Positions 28,996-37,505 are shown, counted from the first letter of the stretch. The stretch is 64,000 nt of DNA from Pseudomonas prosekii (GCF_900105155.1 NZ_LT629762.1:5713501-5777500); one strand, 5' to 3'. A program made the numbers and translations. The notes: a model not told the origin generated them from the sequence alone.

Positions 28996-29922
28996 TCAGG
29001 CCGCTGAACGGCCGACTTCGACAGTTCGTGGCTGCGGCAGGTTGTCTTGCAAGCGTTGCATATGCGGACAGTGCAGATCGAGGCGCCTGGCGTGGGCGCC
29101 GCGATGAAACAGGGCAAACCATTGACCCTGCCTCGGCGCCGGCAGCAGGCCGGTAAAGACAAACCGATTGGCGCTCAAACGCTCGAAATCCTCGGAAAAA
29201 TTTGCTGACAACGCCACTTTGGCACTGATCAGCCACGCCTCGGGCAATTGCACCAGTTGATCCAGCAGGCGTTTGTCGAGGCGCTCGATGACGACATCGA
29301 TCCTTTGATGATCCTGGGTCATGTGGAGTAAACGCGGCGCACAGGCTGACACGTCGCTGCCGCTGCCGAATAACCTGCTCAAATGCTCCATGAACCCCCG
29401 ACAACTGTCCGGCAAGGCGATGTCCGGTAATGGCCAACTGCGCTCGTTGATTGGATGCACGCCGATCACGATGCTTTCCGCCGCCAGCGCGCCGTAAGGC
29501 GACGGCACGTGGTCCGGGAGCAGTCCGGTGCAGTGAAAGTCCAGTGTCTGGGCCATGCGCTGGGTGAATGGGTGATGCGTGACCTGCTTGATCAGCACGT
29601 ACTGAGCGCAGAGCGAGCCGGCGCATTCGAGCAATTCGCGTCCCAGCCGCGTCGCAATATTCTGCCCGCGAGCTGCTGGATGCACGACGCTGAGGGCCAA
29701 TTCAAAGCTGTCAGTGGGCAACTTGTCGCGGCATAACGCGGCGTGCCCGAGAATCTGCGAGCCTTCGACCGCCAACATTGATTGCCAGCGTCCGTCGAGG
29801 TTGTGCTGGGTAATCAGCTTCGGCAGATACACATCCGGTTGCACGTAACGATCGCCATAAACCAGCCTGAACAGTTGGCTGACGGCCATGGCATCGGCGG
29901 CGCGGTAAGGGCGGAAGATCAT
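28996..29922 (-). CDS. GNAT-family acyltransferase with C-terminal extension
   Basis: 308 residues. The ATG overlaps the upstream TGA (ATGA at 29919-29922). Residues 1-150 form a GNAT domain: MIFRPYRAADA at the start and the acetyl-CoA-binding VVHPAARGQNIATRLG in the middle. The second half (about 175-300) has no recognised signature and may be a second, degenerate GNAT fold. It is the last gene of the cluster with LuxE-, LuxC- and PaaK-like enzymes, so it could acylate the cluster's product or an intermediate. The role is inference. Confidence 0.7.
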   Translation of the reverse strand: MIFRPYRAADAMAVSQLFRLVYGDRYVQPDVYLPKLITQHNLDGRWQSMLAVEGSQILGHAALCRDKLPTDSFELALSVVHPAARGQNIATRLGRELLECAGSLCAQYVLIKQVTHHPFTQRMAQTLDFHCTGLLPDHVPSPYGALAAESIVIGVHPINERSWPLPDIALPDSCRGFMEHLSRLFGSGSDVSACAPRLLHMTQDHQRIDVVIERLDKRLLDQLVQLPEAWLISAKVALSANFSEDFERLSANRFVFTGLLPAPRQGQWFALFHRGAHARRLDLHCPHMQRLQDNLPQPRTVEVGRSAA

Positions 29923-31208
29923 GCGCCTGCCTCTGTGACTTGCGCATACACGCGCAAATCCACAACACGCAGTTGCTTGCCGGAGCGGGGGTGCAGGCTG
30001 ATGTCGCCGGTGGCGCAAGGCATCACCTGGAATTGCAGCAGGCCGTCGTCGCTCAAGGTTTTGATGGCGGGGTACTTGGCCACAAGTGCGTCGTGCAGGG
30101 CTCGACTGATTGTCTCGATGGCGCGTGCGTCGTGGTCGGGCACCCAGTTCACGCGCAAATGGTCAATGCAGTCGATTTGCTCAAGGTGCAATTGCCATTG
30201 CTCACTGTCCGCGACGGTTTGAATGATCGCGTGAATCTCATCGGTCAACAGCGACATCACCCCCACACGAACTCGCTGGCTCAAGGCGCTGCGTCCTCTC
30301 AGAGCAAACTTGCGTCGAGGTGTGGCGGTGGGCTCGACCCAGCAGGCGCGGTCGCCCACCGGATAACGCAGCAGTGGCATCAGCCGACGACTGAGGCTGG
30401 TCACCAGCAACAACCCCACGCGGTTGCACGCTTCGATGACTTCACCGGTGTGCTCGTCGACTATTTCCAGCCGCGTGTGGTGATCGAAGACACGATGTTC
30501 GCCGAGCTCGCAGTCGCGGTCGCTGCTGCCGATCAATCCAGCGTCGACGCTGGCGTAGCCGATGGAGGCAACCCGCGCATTTGGGAAAACCCTGGCGAAA
30601 ATGGCCAGTTGGCCGGGGAATACGCTTTCGCCGCCATACAGCAGTGTTTCCACTCCTTCCAGCACCTGTCCGCGCGCGGTCAGGTATGCCGCGAACTTCA
30701 GCAGTTGCGCAGGAATGCCCGCCAGCACGTTGATGTTGTGCTCGCCGATAGCCGCGGTGAGGCCCGGCAGATCAGCGTTACCGGTGAACGGAAACTCGCT
30801 GATCGGCACCTCGACGTGGGCCAATGAGTCATGGATGAACAGAAAACTCGCGGCCAGATCTCCGGTAAAAAACAGATTGGCGACCCGGTCACCCGTGTTC
30901 AATTGCGCAGACAAACTTTGACCAAAGGGTCTCACCAATGCCTGCCATTCATCGCGTGTGTAAACCGCCAGTTTGCCTTTGCTTGTAGTGCCGCCGGTTT
31001 TGAACAGCAGCGCACCCTCGACCGGCGCGGTCAGAACCGGCCAGTGCGCGAGGTCATGACTGCCGCTCCAATATTCATTTGGATCGATCATGGGAACTTG
31101 CTCAAGTGCCAAACTTTGTGACGGCAAGTGTGCGAAATGCTTGTTGTAAAAATGCGAATGCTCACGGGTGTGGTGCATTAATTGCTCAAGCGAAAAAAGT
31201 TCGTTCAT
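29919..31208 (-). CDS. PaaK-like adenylate-forming acid:CoA ligase
   Basis: 429 residues. Belongs to the phenylacetate-CoA-ligase-like branch of the ANL superfamily: nucleotide-binding loop FKTGGTTSKGK (70-79), a later YGGESVFPGQ, and ASIGYASVDAGL corresponding to the region around the conserved Tyr/Glu motif. The C-terminal subdomain has RVRVGVMSL and a long tail. It should activate a carboxylic acid as acyl-AMP and pass it to CoA, a protein or an amine. Second PaaK-like module of the cluster; its start lies 58 bases after the LuxC-PaaK fusion. Confidence 0.8.
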   Translation of the reverse strand: MNELFSLEQLMHHTREHSHFYNKHFAHLPSQSLALEQVPMIDPNEYWSGSHDLAHWPVLTAPVEGALLFKTGGTTSKGKLAVYTRDEWQALVRPFGQSLSAQLNTGDRVANLFFTGDLAASFLFIHDSLAHVEVPISEFPFTGNADLPGLTAAIGEHNINVLAGIPAQLLKFAAYLTARGQVLEGVETLLYGGESVFPGQLAIFARVFPNARVASIGYASVDAGLIGSSDRDCELGEHRVFDHHTRLEIVDEHTGEVIEACNRVGLLLVTSLSRRLMPLLRYPVGDRACWVEPTATPRRKFALRGRSALSQRVRVGVMSLLTDEIHAIIQTVADSEQWQLHLEQIDCIDHLRVNWVPDHDARAIETISRALHDALVAKYPAIKTLSDDGLLQFQVMPCATGDISLHPRSGKQLRVVDLRVYAQVTEAGA

Positions 31209-31266
31209 TGAAGTTTCTCGTTCCGGTTCAAGCTTCCTGCCAAACGGTTTAGGGGATGTTGAATAA

Positions 31267-33675
31267 TTATTGTTGTAGGCGTCTATCGATAACTAAGGGG
31301 GTTTTGCCGCTGTGGCTGTTTCTTGTGAAGTTGCTGGTGGCACAAGTTTCAACTTGCAGGCTTAACAGGCCCGCCGTAACAGCCGCAGCCAAGGCGCTGT
31401 CACGTAGCAACTGTTCGCGAAGTTGTTCAGGGTCGGCATCGGCGCGTACCATCAGCCGTTCCACGCCATCAGGCCCATGATCGAGCACGATCTGCACCGG
31501 TACGCCCGCGTAGCGCGCCAGTTGTGAAGGGGAAATGAATTCGGTGCCAATCCGCAGCCACTGGCCGTGACGCTCCAGCAGTTCGAAACGCGGCGAACTC
31601 AATCCGCAGGGGCAGCTTCCTGGTATCCAGCGGCCGGTGTCGCCGACTTCGTAGCGGCGAACGGTCTGGCTATGGCGGGCGCGCGAGGTGAACAGTAATC
31701 GGCCAATTTCCTGGCTCTGCACAGGCACACCCTGCTCAAGATCAACGATTTCCAGATGCTGGGTAGCGCTCAGCAGATGGAACACGCCATCGGCTGTTGC
31801 CGCGCAGGCGTGACCCAACGGGCCGGCATCGACCGAGCCGTAGATCGCCGAGCGAATCGTCGTTACGCCACAGCTTTGCATCAATTGGCGGCTGGCCAAC
31901 CCCGGATGCTCGCCGCCGAGGAAAACCTTGCGAATGCCCGCGTAAGCTCGCAGCGTCGTCTGCTCATCGAGGAACAGTCGATGCAAGGTGCTTGGCATAC
32001 CAATCAACACGCTGACCCGTTGCTGCACGATCAGCCGGGCGATTTCGCGGAAGTCATCGTCATGCGGGGCGCCCATCGGAAACTGCTTCGCGCCAAGTTG
32101 CTCGAGAATGCTCGAAAAACTGGAAAAACCGCCATAGAGACTACCGCTGAAGAACAGGTTCATGACCCGGTCGTGCGCTGGGTCCAACCCGGCCGCAAAC
32201 AGTCCGTCAGCCGCTGCACGCATCTGCTGATTGAAGTCGCGGTAGGTGAAACCGGCCAGCGCCGGCGTGCCACTGCTGCCCCCCGAGCGGAAATACAACT
32301 GTGCAGACGGGTCGATGGGCTGGGCCTGGAACGCCGTTTTGTCCATGATCGCGAAGTCTGTGGTGTCAGCCGCCGCCGGTAGTGCGTCGAGATTTGCATG
32401 GCTCGCCAGCACATCGGCAGGCAGGCTCACCGACAAGCGCCGGCTCAGACGCGCCAGCGCATACACGCCGTCATGTGGCTCACCGGCATAACCTTCGTGG
32501 ATTGATGACGCCGGGGTGATGCGGGTAACGCCAGCATTGACCAACCTGCGAACCAGCGCGGGGGTGTGGGCCGGCGAGCAGATCAGTGCGCAGCTTTGCA
32601 GGACCGTACGCCACGGTAGCAGCGCCTCAGCCATCAGCTGCTGTGGCGCCGGCCTGAGCAACAACGAGCGAAACAGCGGCGAGGGCGCGAGCGTGCGATG
32701 GTGTTCCCAGATCACTCGCCATCCCGCCTCACTCCAGACTTCCCCGGTTTGCCCGGCAAAACACTGTTCGAGGCGAGTCATGGCGCAGCGTGCGGTGATT
32801 TCCGACGCTTCCTGGTCTGTAGGTTTCAACGCTGGCCAATGCGTACTGCGGCGGGCGAAAGCCTCAGCCAGCCGCGAACCCATGTCACGCAGCACCGCCG
32901 GGTCATCGCTGTCCACCAGCACCCATTGCGGGCTGGAGCAGGCTTGTTGATCCAGCCGACACACTTCGTCGACCAAGGCATCCAGCGCCTCCGGTTGCGC
33001 AGCGTCGGGTGTCAGGTACGCGAAGCTGATTCGGTGCCCCCAATCGATCCAGCGACAACCGGCCGGCAACTGCTGACGGATAGCCTTGAGCGCCGTTTCG
33101 CCACCCCATGCGGCCACAGCGTCGGCGCGAGTGAACAGGCGCCCGATGTCCGCGGTTGCCACTGGCAGCACCGCGATGAATTCGCCGAGCCGGCCACTGT
33201 TATCGCAGTCGCCAAGTGCCTGGAGCAGGCGTGCGGTCAGGCCGTTGTCGCTGGAGCTGGGGCGCAGCCAGTTAATGTTGCCGGCCAGCAGGCTCTCCAA
33301 TACTGCGCAGAATGCGAGCATCGGCGCGTTGCCTGGGGTGATATGCACCACCAGCCCCAGCGGATGCCAACTTTCGAAGTGCGAATGGGTGTAGCTGAAA
33401 CGCCGCAGAGAGCGCGGCTGGACGCCAAGTTCGCGCTCCAGTTTGGCGTTCAGGGCGTCCGGTTGGCAGAAGTCGATCAGGCCCAGGCGTTGATCTTCTT
33501 CCAGTCCGAGGTCGAGTTCGCCCGCCTGCAATTGCCGGGCAAAATCTGCGGCAGCGGCGATGACAATGTCGCTGTCGAGCGCTGTCATCAATAGGCGAGG
33601 CAGTGCGTCTTGCAGAGATTTCAGGGCGCTATCGAGAGACAGATCGCCCTGTAAATTGCCGTTCATCAAAAACAT
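31267..33675 (-). CDS. LuxC-like acyl reductase fused to a PaaK-like ligase
   Basis: 802 residues. Residues 1 to about 420 match LuxC-type acyl-CoA/acyl-protein reductases: HPLGLVVHITPGNAPM (104-119), a nucleotide-binding region at GGETALKAIR, and DQQACSSPQ with the likely catalytic Cys246. Residues 440-802 are a PaaK-like adenylating domain (FRSGGSSGTP, 463-471; IYGSVDAGPLG; RRYEVGDTGRW). In luminous bacteria LuxC works with LuxE and LuxD as separate chains; here reductase and ligase are one polypeptide. The ATG follows the LuxE-like stop by one base, with GGGAG upstream. Confidence 0.82.
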   Translation of the reverse strand: MFLMNGNLQGDLSLDSALKSLQDALPRLLMTALDSDIVIAAAADFARQLQAGELDLGLEEDQRLGLIDFCQPDALNAKLERELGVQPRSLRRFSYTHSHFESWHPLGLVVHITPGNAPMLAFCAVLESLLAGNINWLRPSSSDNGLTARLLQALGDCDNSGRLGEFIAVLPVATADIGRLFTRADAVAAWGGETALKAIRQQLPAGCRWIDWGHRISFAYLTPDAAQPEALDALVDEVCRLDQQACSSPQWVLVDSDDPAVLRDMGSRLAEAFARRSTHWPALKPTDQEASEITARCAMTRLEQCFAGQTGEVWSEAGWRVIWEHHRTLAPSPLFRSLLLRPAPQQLMAEALLPWRTVLQSCALICSPAHTPALVRRLVNAGVTRITPASSIHEGYAGEPHDGVYALARLSRRLSVSLPADVLASHANLDALPAAADTTDFAIMDKTAFQAQPIDPSAQLYFRSGGSSGTPALAGFTYRDFNQQMRAAADGLFAAGLDPAHDRVMNLFFSGSLYGGFSSFSSILEQLGAKQFPMGAPHDDDFREIARLIVQQRVSVLIGMPSTLHRLFLDEQTTLRAYAGIRKVFLGGEHPGLASRQLMQSCGVTTIRSAIYGSVDAGPLGHACAATADGVFHLLSATQHLEIVDLEQGVPVQSQEIGRLLFTSRARHSQTVRRYEVGDTGRWIPGSCPCGLSSPRFELLERHGQWLRIGTEFISPSQLARYAGVPVQIVLDHGPDGVERLMVRADADPEQLREQLLRDSALAAAVTAGLLSLQVETCATSNFTRNSHSGKTPLVIDRRLQQ

Positions 33676-33676
33676 C

Positions 33677-34807
33677 TCATGCTCTCCCTAACAGATCAGC
33701 AGCGGCCATCGCACAGCTGCGGCCGACGCTGGTGCCGGCGCGGCCGTGCAATTCGAACCAATCGGTGAGCAGGCCGCAGCCGCAGGTCTCGCCAGGGTGC
33801 AACGTCGCCAGATCGCTCATGACCACGGAGTGGGCCGGGCTTGAGGAAATGTAGGGTGATACAAAGTTGAGCAAGCCACTTTGGCCATACGGTTGAACGC
33901 TGAAATCAGATGGATTGCGCACGAAAACCTTCGAGTAAACCGGGACATGAAAATGATGATGGGCGCATTCGATATAGGGCACGGCGTGCTCGACCGCGCC
34001 GTAGCCATCGCGGCAGCGTCCCGGCTCGACGCCTAATTGCTTGGCGATACGTTCGTAGAGGCGAGCCCGGGGGATCTCCAGCGCCGACTGGGTTTTCCAG
34101 CCGCCGCCCAGAAACACCAACGACCCGGCGGGCAATTTGAGCGGGGCAATGCCCATCGCTTCCATGCGTTGCAGTACCTGCCAGAGAAACGCCGGAAAAC
34201 CAAAGATGCGCACGGGCAGGTCTTGTTCGGCGAATTCCTGCAACGCGCGAATAACCCCGAAAGCGTCGAGTTCGTGACCACTGCCGGTGCGGCGCAATGC
34301 GTAGGCCAACTGGTTCACCGGCGCATAACGACAGAGGAATTGATCGGTGTAGGAAGTGCCGAGGCGGTTGTCAGCTTCAGGTTCGTAGCTCAGCAGCAGG
34401 TAGTTGCATGGCGTGTCCGGCGTCTCCCAGCCGTAGTGCTGAAAAATCCGCGTGACCATCGCTTGGGCTGCGTCGATGCTGCGCGCGTCATAACGCATGC
34501 GGCTTTTCTGTCCGCTGGTGCCGGAGGAGGTCAGCTCCAGCGCGTCTTCGCCGGTCGGGCTCAGCAACAGATGCTGTTTGAAGAAGTTGGCAAAGATCGG
34601 CGGCAGGCGCGCCCAGTCATCCAGTTGTTCCAGCTCCGTTGAGTCGAGGCCGTTAGTGTTCAGCCACTGTTCATAGGCGGGCGTGTGGTGGCAGTGAAAC
34701 TGGCTGACTTCGGCCATTGCTCGATCAAACAGCCCCGCGGGTACCGCGTCGAGGTCGTAAGGTTGGGTCAGCGCACACAGCGCGTCGGTGAAGGGTAGGT
34801 GAGTCAT
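33677..34807 (-). CDS. LuxE-like acyl-protein synthetase
   Basis: 376 residues from an ATG with GAGGATTT upstream. LuxE-family marks: adenylate-binding loop LTSSGTSGQKS (92-102), LLLSYEPE, FLGGGWK and DGYGAVEHAVPY. A Cys at position 365, eleven residues from the C-terminus, corresponds to the place where LuxE carries its acyl group. In lux systems LuxE activates a fatty acid as acyl-AMP, loads it on its own Cys and hands it to LuxC for reduction. Directly followed by the LuxC-like fusion gene. No luxAB luciferase genes are present. Confidence 0.85.
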   Translation of the reverse strand: MTHLPFTDALCALTQPYDLDAVPAGLFDRAMAEVSQFHCHHTPAYEQWLNTNGLDSTELEQLDDWARLPPIFANFFKQHLLLSPTGEDALELTSSGTSGQKSRMRYDARSIDAAQAMVTRIFQHYGWETPDTPCNYLLLSYEPEADNRLGTSYTDQFLCRYAPVNQLAYALRRTGSGHELDAFGVIRALQEFAEQDLPVRIFGFPAFLWQVLQRMEAMGIAPLKLPAGSLVFLGGGWKTQSALEIPRARLYERIAKQLGVEPGRCRDGYGAVEHAVPYIECAHHHFHVPVYSKVFVRNPSDFSVQPYGQSGLLNFVSPYISSSPAHSVVMSDLATLHPGETCGCGLLTDWFELHGRAGTSVGRSCAMAAADLLGRA

Positions 34808-34824
34808 CAGAAATCCTCGCGAGG

Positions 34825-36045
34825 TCAGACGGCGGCCGCGACGCGGCACCGCTGCAGGAAAAAGTGCAACGGCACCAGGCACGCCAGCCCGGCGATGGCG
34901 GCAAGGCAGGCGAATGACTCAAGGCTGCTACCGCCGCCCAGCGCTGCGATCACCGAGCCTGCAATGCCCATGATGGTGATGGAAATCATCCCGATCATGG
35001 CCGACACCAGGCCTTTACTGTCCTTGCTGGAATCCAGTGCCAACCGATACAGCACGGCATTACTCATGCCCAGACCGACGCCATACAGCGTCAGGCAACC
35101 GATCAGCCATTCAATCGAGGCGCCATAAGTGCTGATAACCAGCAGCGCGATCAGCCCGGCACACAGGGGCCAGAGCGCATAGCGAATGAGTTGGGTGAGG
35201 CCGGTGCCAGCGATCATTCGGTCCAGCAGCAGATTGCCGAGGATCACGCCGCTGAACACCGGGATCTGCCAGAGTCCGTAGTGCAACGTCGATAGACCTT
35301 CACCTTCGATCAACAGCAGCGGGGACAGGCCAATCCATGCGATCAGCGGCAGGCTCATCAACCCCAGGGCTATCGACGACAGTACAAATGCCCGGTTGCG
35401 CAACAGCATGCCGTAGCGACGCAACGTCCCGCGCAGGTCGAAGGGGGTGATGGATTTGGACGATGCCGGGATGCGCGGCATGAACCCGTAAAAACCCAGC
35501 CAGACCGCCAGCGCAGCAATCCCCAGCACCAGAAACAGTTCGCGCCATGAGAGGAACTGCAACAACAGGCTGCCCAGCAGCGGTCCCAGCAATGGTGAAA
35601 GCAGAGCGATGTTGCCCAGCCATGCCATGATCCGCACCGCATCGGCTTCGCAGAACAGATCCTGCAACGCCGGATAACTGACCGCGATGACAAACCCCAA
35701 GCCCATGCCCTGTATCAGTCGCAGGATGTTGAACGCCTCAATCCCCTGCACCCGATACGTTGCCAGGCACGCCAGCGCAAACAGTGCGCTGCCGAGCAGC
35801 AGCAATGGTCGACGGCCGTAGTGATCGGACAGTGGACCCACCAGCCATTGCAAAAGAACACCGCCGATCAAATAAAGGGTGAAGGCATAGGGAACATGCT
35901 TTGCGCTGGCCTGAAGTTCATCGGTAACGGTCAGCATGGCGGGCATTATCAAATCGCTCGCCATATAGGTCAGTAGTTCGAATGCCGCGATAAACAGGCA
36001 GATACCGAACAACTGAACGCTGTGAATGTTTTTTGATGTTTGCAT
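34825..36045 (-). CDS. MdfA-type MFS exporter
   Basis: 406 residues with about twelve transmembrane helices. It resembles the multidrug exporter MdfA through most of its length: an acidic residue in helix 1 (FELLTYMASDLIMPAM), LQWLVGPLSDHYGRRP as motif A, LRLIQGMGLGFV as motif C-like, and ASDMSKG-like DSSKDSKG between helices 10 and 11. Drug/H+ antiporters of this type sit in the inner membrane. As first gene of the Lux-like cluster, 17 bases before the LuxE-like gene, it probably exports the product or protects the cell. Confidence 0.88.
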   Translation of the reverse strand: MQTSKNIHSVQLFGICLFIAAFELLTYMASDLIMPAMLTVTDELQASAKHVPYAFTLYLIGGVLLQWLVGPLSDHYGRRPLLLLGSALFALACLATYRVQGIEAFNILRLIQGMGLGFVIAVSYPALQDLFCEADAVRIMAWLGNIALLSPLLGPLLGSLLLQFLSWRELFLVLGIAALAVWLGFYGFMPRIPASSKSITPFDLRGTLRRYGMLLRNRAFVLSSIALGLMSLPLIAWIGLSPLLLIEGEGLSTLHYGLWQIPVFSGVILGNLLLDRMIAGTGLTQLIRYALWPLCAGLIALLVISTYGASIEWLIGCLTLYGVGLGMSNAVLYRLALDSSKDSKGLVSAMIGMISITIMGIAGSVIAALGGGSSLESFACLAAIAGLACLVPLHFFLQRCRVAAAV

Positions 36046-36235
36046 GAGTTCCAGTCGATACGAAGATTAGGGAGGAGCACTCCTGTCGCTCGGTATCGAG
36101 GTTAATCATGCGGCGCCATTGTCCCTAGCCAGAACATCTGACTTAAAGTTTCAAGGGGTTGCGGTATGTTGCGGATGTGCAAATGAATGAAAGTTGCACA
36201 GACACCGTTATCAGACTATTTGATAAAGCCTTGTA

Positions 36236-36264
36236 AGAAAAATGCCCGCGACAGTGCGGGCATT
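36236..36264 (-). terminator. Intrinsic terminator of the small lipoprotein gene
   Basis: AATGCCCGC pairs with GCGGGCATT around a six-base loop (36241-36264), and a T-run follows on the minus strand. It lies 57 bases beyond the lipoprotein stop. Confidence 0.85.
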
Positions 36265-36320
36265 AGTTATGGGTAAATCAAGATGATGGATTTTTCTTAC
36301 AAGTGATTGTGCCAATTCAT

Positions 36321-36458
36321 TCAGCGATGTTGGTAATACCCCGGCCCGCCACGATCATAGTGGTGGTCACCGTGTCCGCCGCCGTGGGGAAGAATGATAC
36401 AGCCGCTCAATGAAAGCAGAGCGATCAGGGGAATCAGCAGTGTGATTCGACGGAGCAT
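36321..36458 (-). CDS. Small His/Gly-rich lipoprotein
   Basis: 45 residues, ATG with GAGGAC upstream. Short lipoprotein signal ending in LSLSGC, so the mature chain is only about 27 residues, rich in His and Gly (HGGGHGDHHYDRGG). The many His residues could bind metal. Similar tiny lipoproteins are common in pseudomonads; function unknown. Confidence 0.7.
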   Translation of the reverse strand: MLRRITLLIPLIALLSLSGCIILPHGGGHGDHHYDRGGPGYYQHR

Positions 36459-36613
36459 TTCGAAGTCCTCATGGTTATTGCCGCAATGAAGCCAAATCTC
36501 TTCATCGTCTGTAACATGAGACTTCGTTTGCCATCGTTTATCCCCGGCCGAAGGTAGGGGCTTGGCATGCAAACGGATACAAATCAGTACATTTCTACGC
36601 TCAGGAATTCGCA

Positions 36614-36802
36614 ATGACCCAGTCGCAACGTTTGAAATACTCGATTCTGATCTCCCTGGTGGTTCTGGCGATCATGTTCGGCCTGTCATATCTGCAAAAC
36701 GAAGGGATCATCAGCGAGAAAATGTTCCAGTACATCGCCATTGGCGTCGCCGTGATCGTGGTTGTCGTCAATGGCGTGATGCGCCGCAAGGTCAAGCCTT
36801 GA
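36614..36802 (+). CDS. Small two-helix membrane protein
   Basis: 62 residues, ATG with AGGAATT upstream. Two hydrophobic segments (about 9-26 and 38-56) and a basic C-terminus (MRRKVKP), so both ends are probably cytoplasmic. No named family. Its last 11 bases overlap the end of the convergent Fur-like gene. Confidence 0.7.
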   Translation: MTQSQRLKYSILISLVVLAIMFGLSYLQNEGIISEKMFQYIAIGVAVIVVVVNGVMRRKVKP

Positions 36803-37202
36803 GCGACGCATCCGAACCCGGTTCGCTGTGCAGAATCGCAATAGCCTGCGGATGCAGGCTGTAGCTCTTGTCCGGGTGCAGGGTGATGACGCCCTCGCTG
36901 CACAGCCGCTTCAATACCTCGCGCACACTCAGGAAGGACAGCGGAATATCCAGATCGAGCAAGTGCGTGTGCACGCCGCGCACACCCAGTTTGCGTTCGC
37001 TATCTGCCGCGCTCAGCAGCGCGTCGATGACTTTCAGGCGAATCAGGCTGGTCCTCAGACCAAAGCTCTTTAACAGGATTCTGATCCGTTCGTTTGCGTG
37101 CCGTTCGGCCTTCGGTTCGAAGAGTTCGGCGTCTGTGCCGTGGCTCATGGAAACGTTTTTCGACGCACGGCTACCGTCCGTTGGCAGTTGCGAGTTGTAC
37201 AT
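36792..37202 (-). CDS. Fur-like winged-helix regulator (PA2384-like)
   Basis: 136 residues, ATG with AAGGAG upstream. Residues 40-125 match the DNA-binding part of Fur proteins (LRTSLIRLKVIDALL, VHTHLLDLDIPLSFLSVREVLKRLCSEGVI). The metal-binding dimerisation domain with its HHDH motif is missing. The gene is divergent from pvdQ, as is PA2384 next to pvdQ in P. aeruginosa, where an iron-responsive regulatory role has been reported. By synteny it is likely the same regulator. Confidence 0.72.
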   Translation of the reverse strand: MYNSQLPTDGSRASKNVSMSHGTDAELFEPKAERHANERIRILLKSFGLRTSLIRLKVIDALLSAADSERKLGVRGVHTHLLDLDIPLSFLSVREVLKRLCSEGVITLHPDKSYSLHPQAIAILHSEPGSDASLKA

Positions 37203-37505
37203 GCAAAAACTCCTTTTCAGAGCCTGATCAGGAAAAGTGAAGGTGCTCTCAATCTATAAGACGGATGAGCTCGGCAAATCATGAAGATTTTGATGTAGAA
37301 AATTTGTCGCAATCTTGTGAGTGCTATGTGAGAGCACGTGAAAACGGGCGTGATGGCTAAATATCCTGTCATTCATTTCGTTCCTACTGCCAGGCACATT
37401 CCGTGTACAACTCGGGCTGTGATTTTCCCAGGCTGGGTCCGACGCGCTGCGCGCCATCTGATCGTGAACCCACCCTGGTGTCCTTTTTGCAGATCAGGAG
37501 CGAGC
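37203..37505. promoter_or_regulatory. Divergent regulatory region between the Fur-like gene and pvdQ
   Basis: 303 bases. Holds a PvdS-type promoter for pvdQ (37356-37381), a perfect nine-base inverted repeat (GTGCTCTCA at 37243-37251, TGAGAGCAC at 37329-37337) and the ribosome-binding sites of both genes. Confidence 0.7.
37356..37381 (+). promoter_or_regulatory. Iron-starvation (PvdS) promoter box
   Basis: GGCTAAAT, then 16 bases after TAAAT, then CGT: an exact fit to the TAAAT-N16-CGT pattern of promoters read by the extracytoplasmic sigma factor PvdS. It lies about 125 bases before the pvdQ start codon on the correct strand. Confidence 0.85.

Noticed and set aside
34825..36320. Possible lux-box or quorum-sensing site before the Lux-like cluster
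   Set aside because: No 18-20 base dyad close to known lux-type boxes was found; LuxC/LuxE likeness does not itself imply quorum control.
37338..37505. Earlier start of pvdQ at 37338
   Set aside because: It would place the PvdS promoter inside the coding region and lacks a ribosome-binding site; GTG at 37506 has AGGAG and yields a normal export signal.
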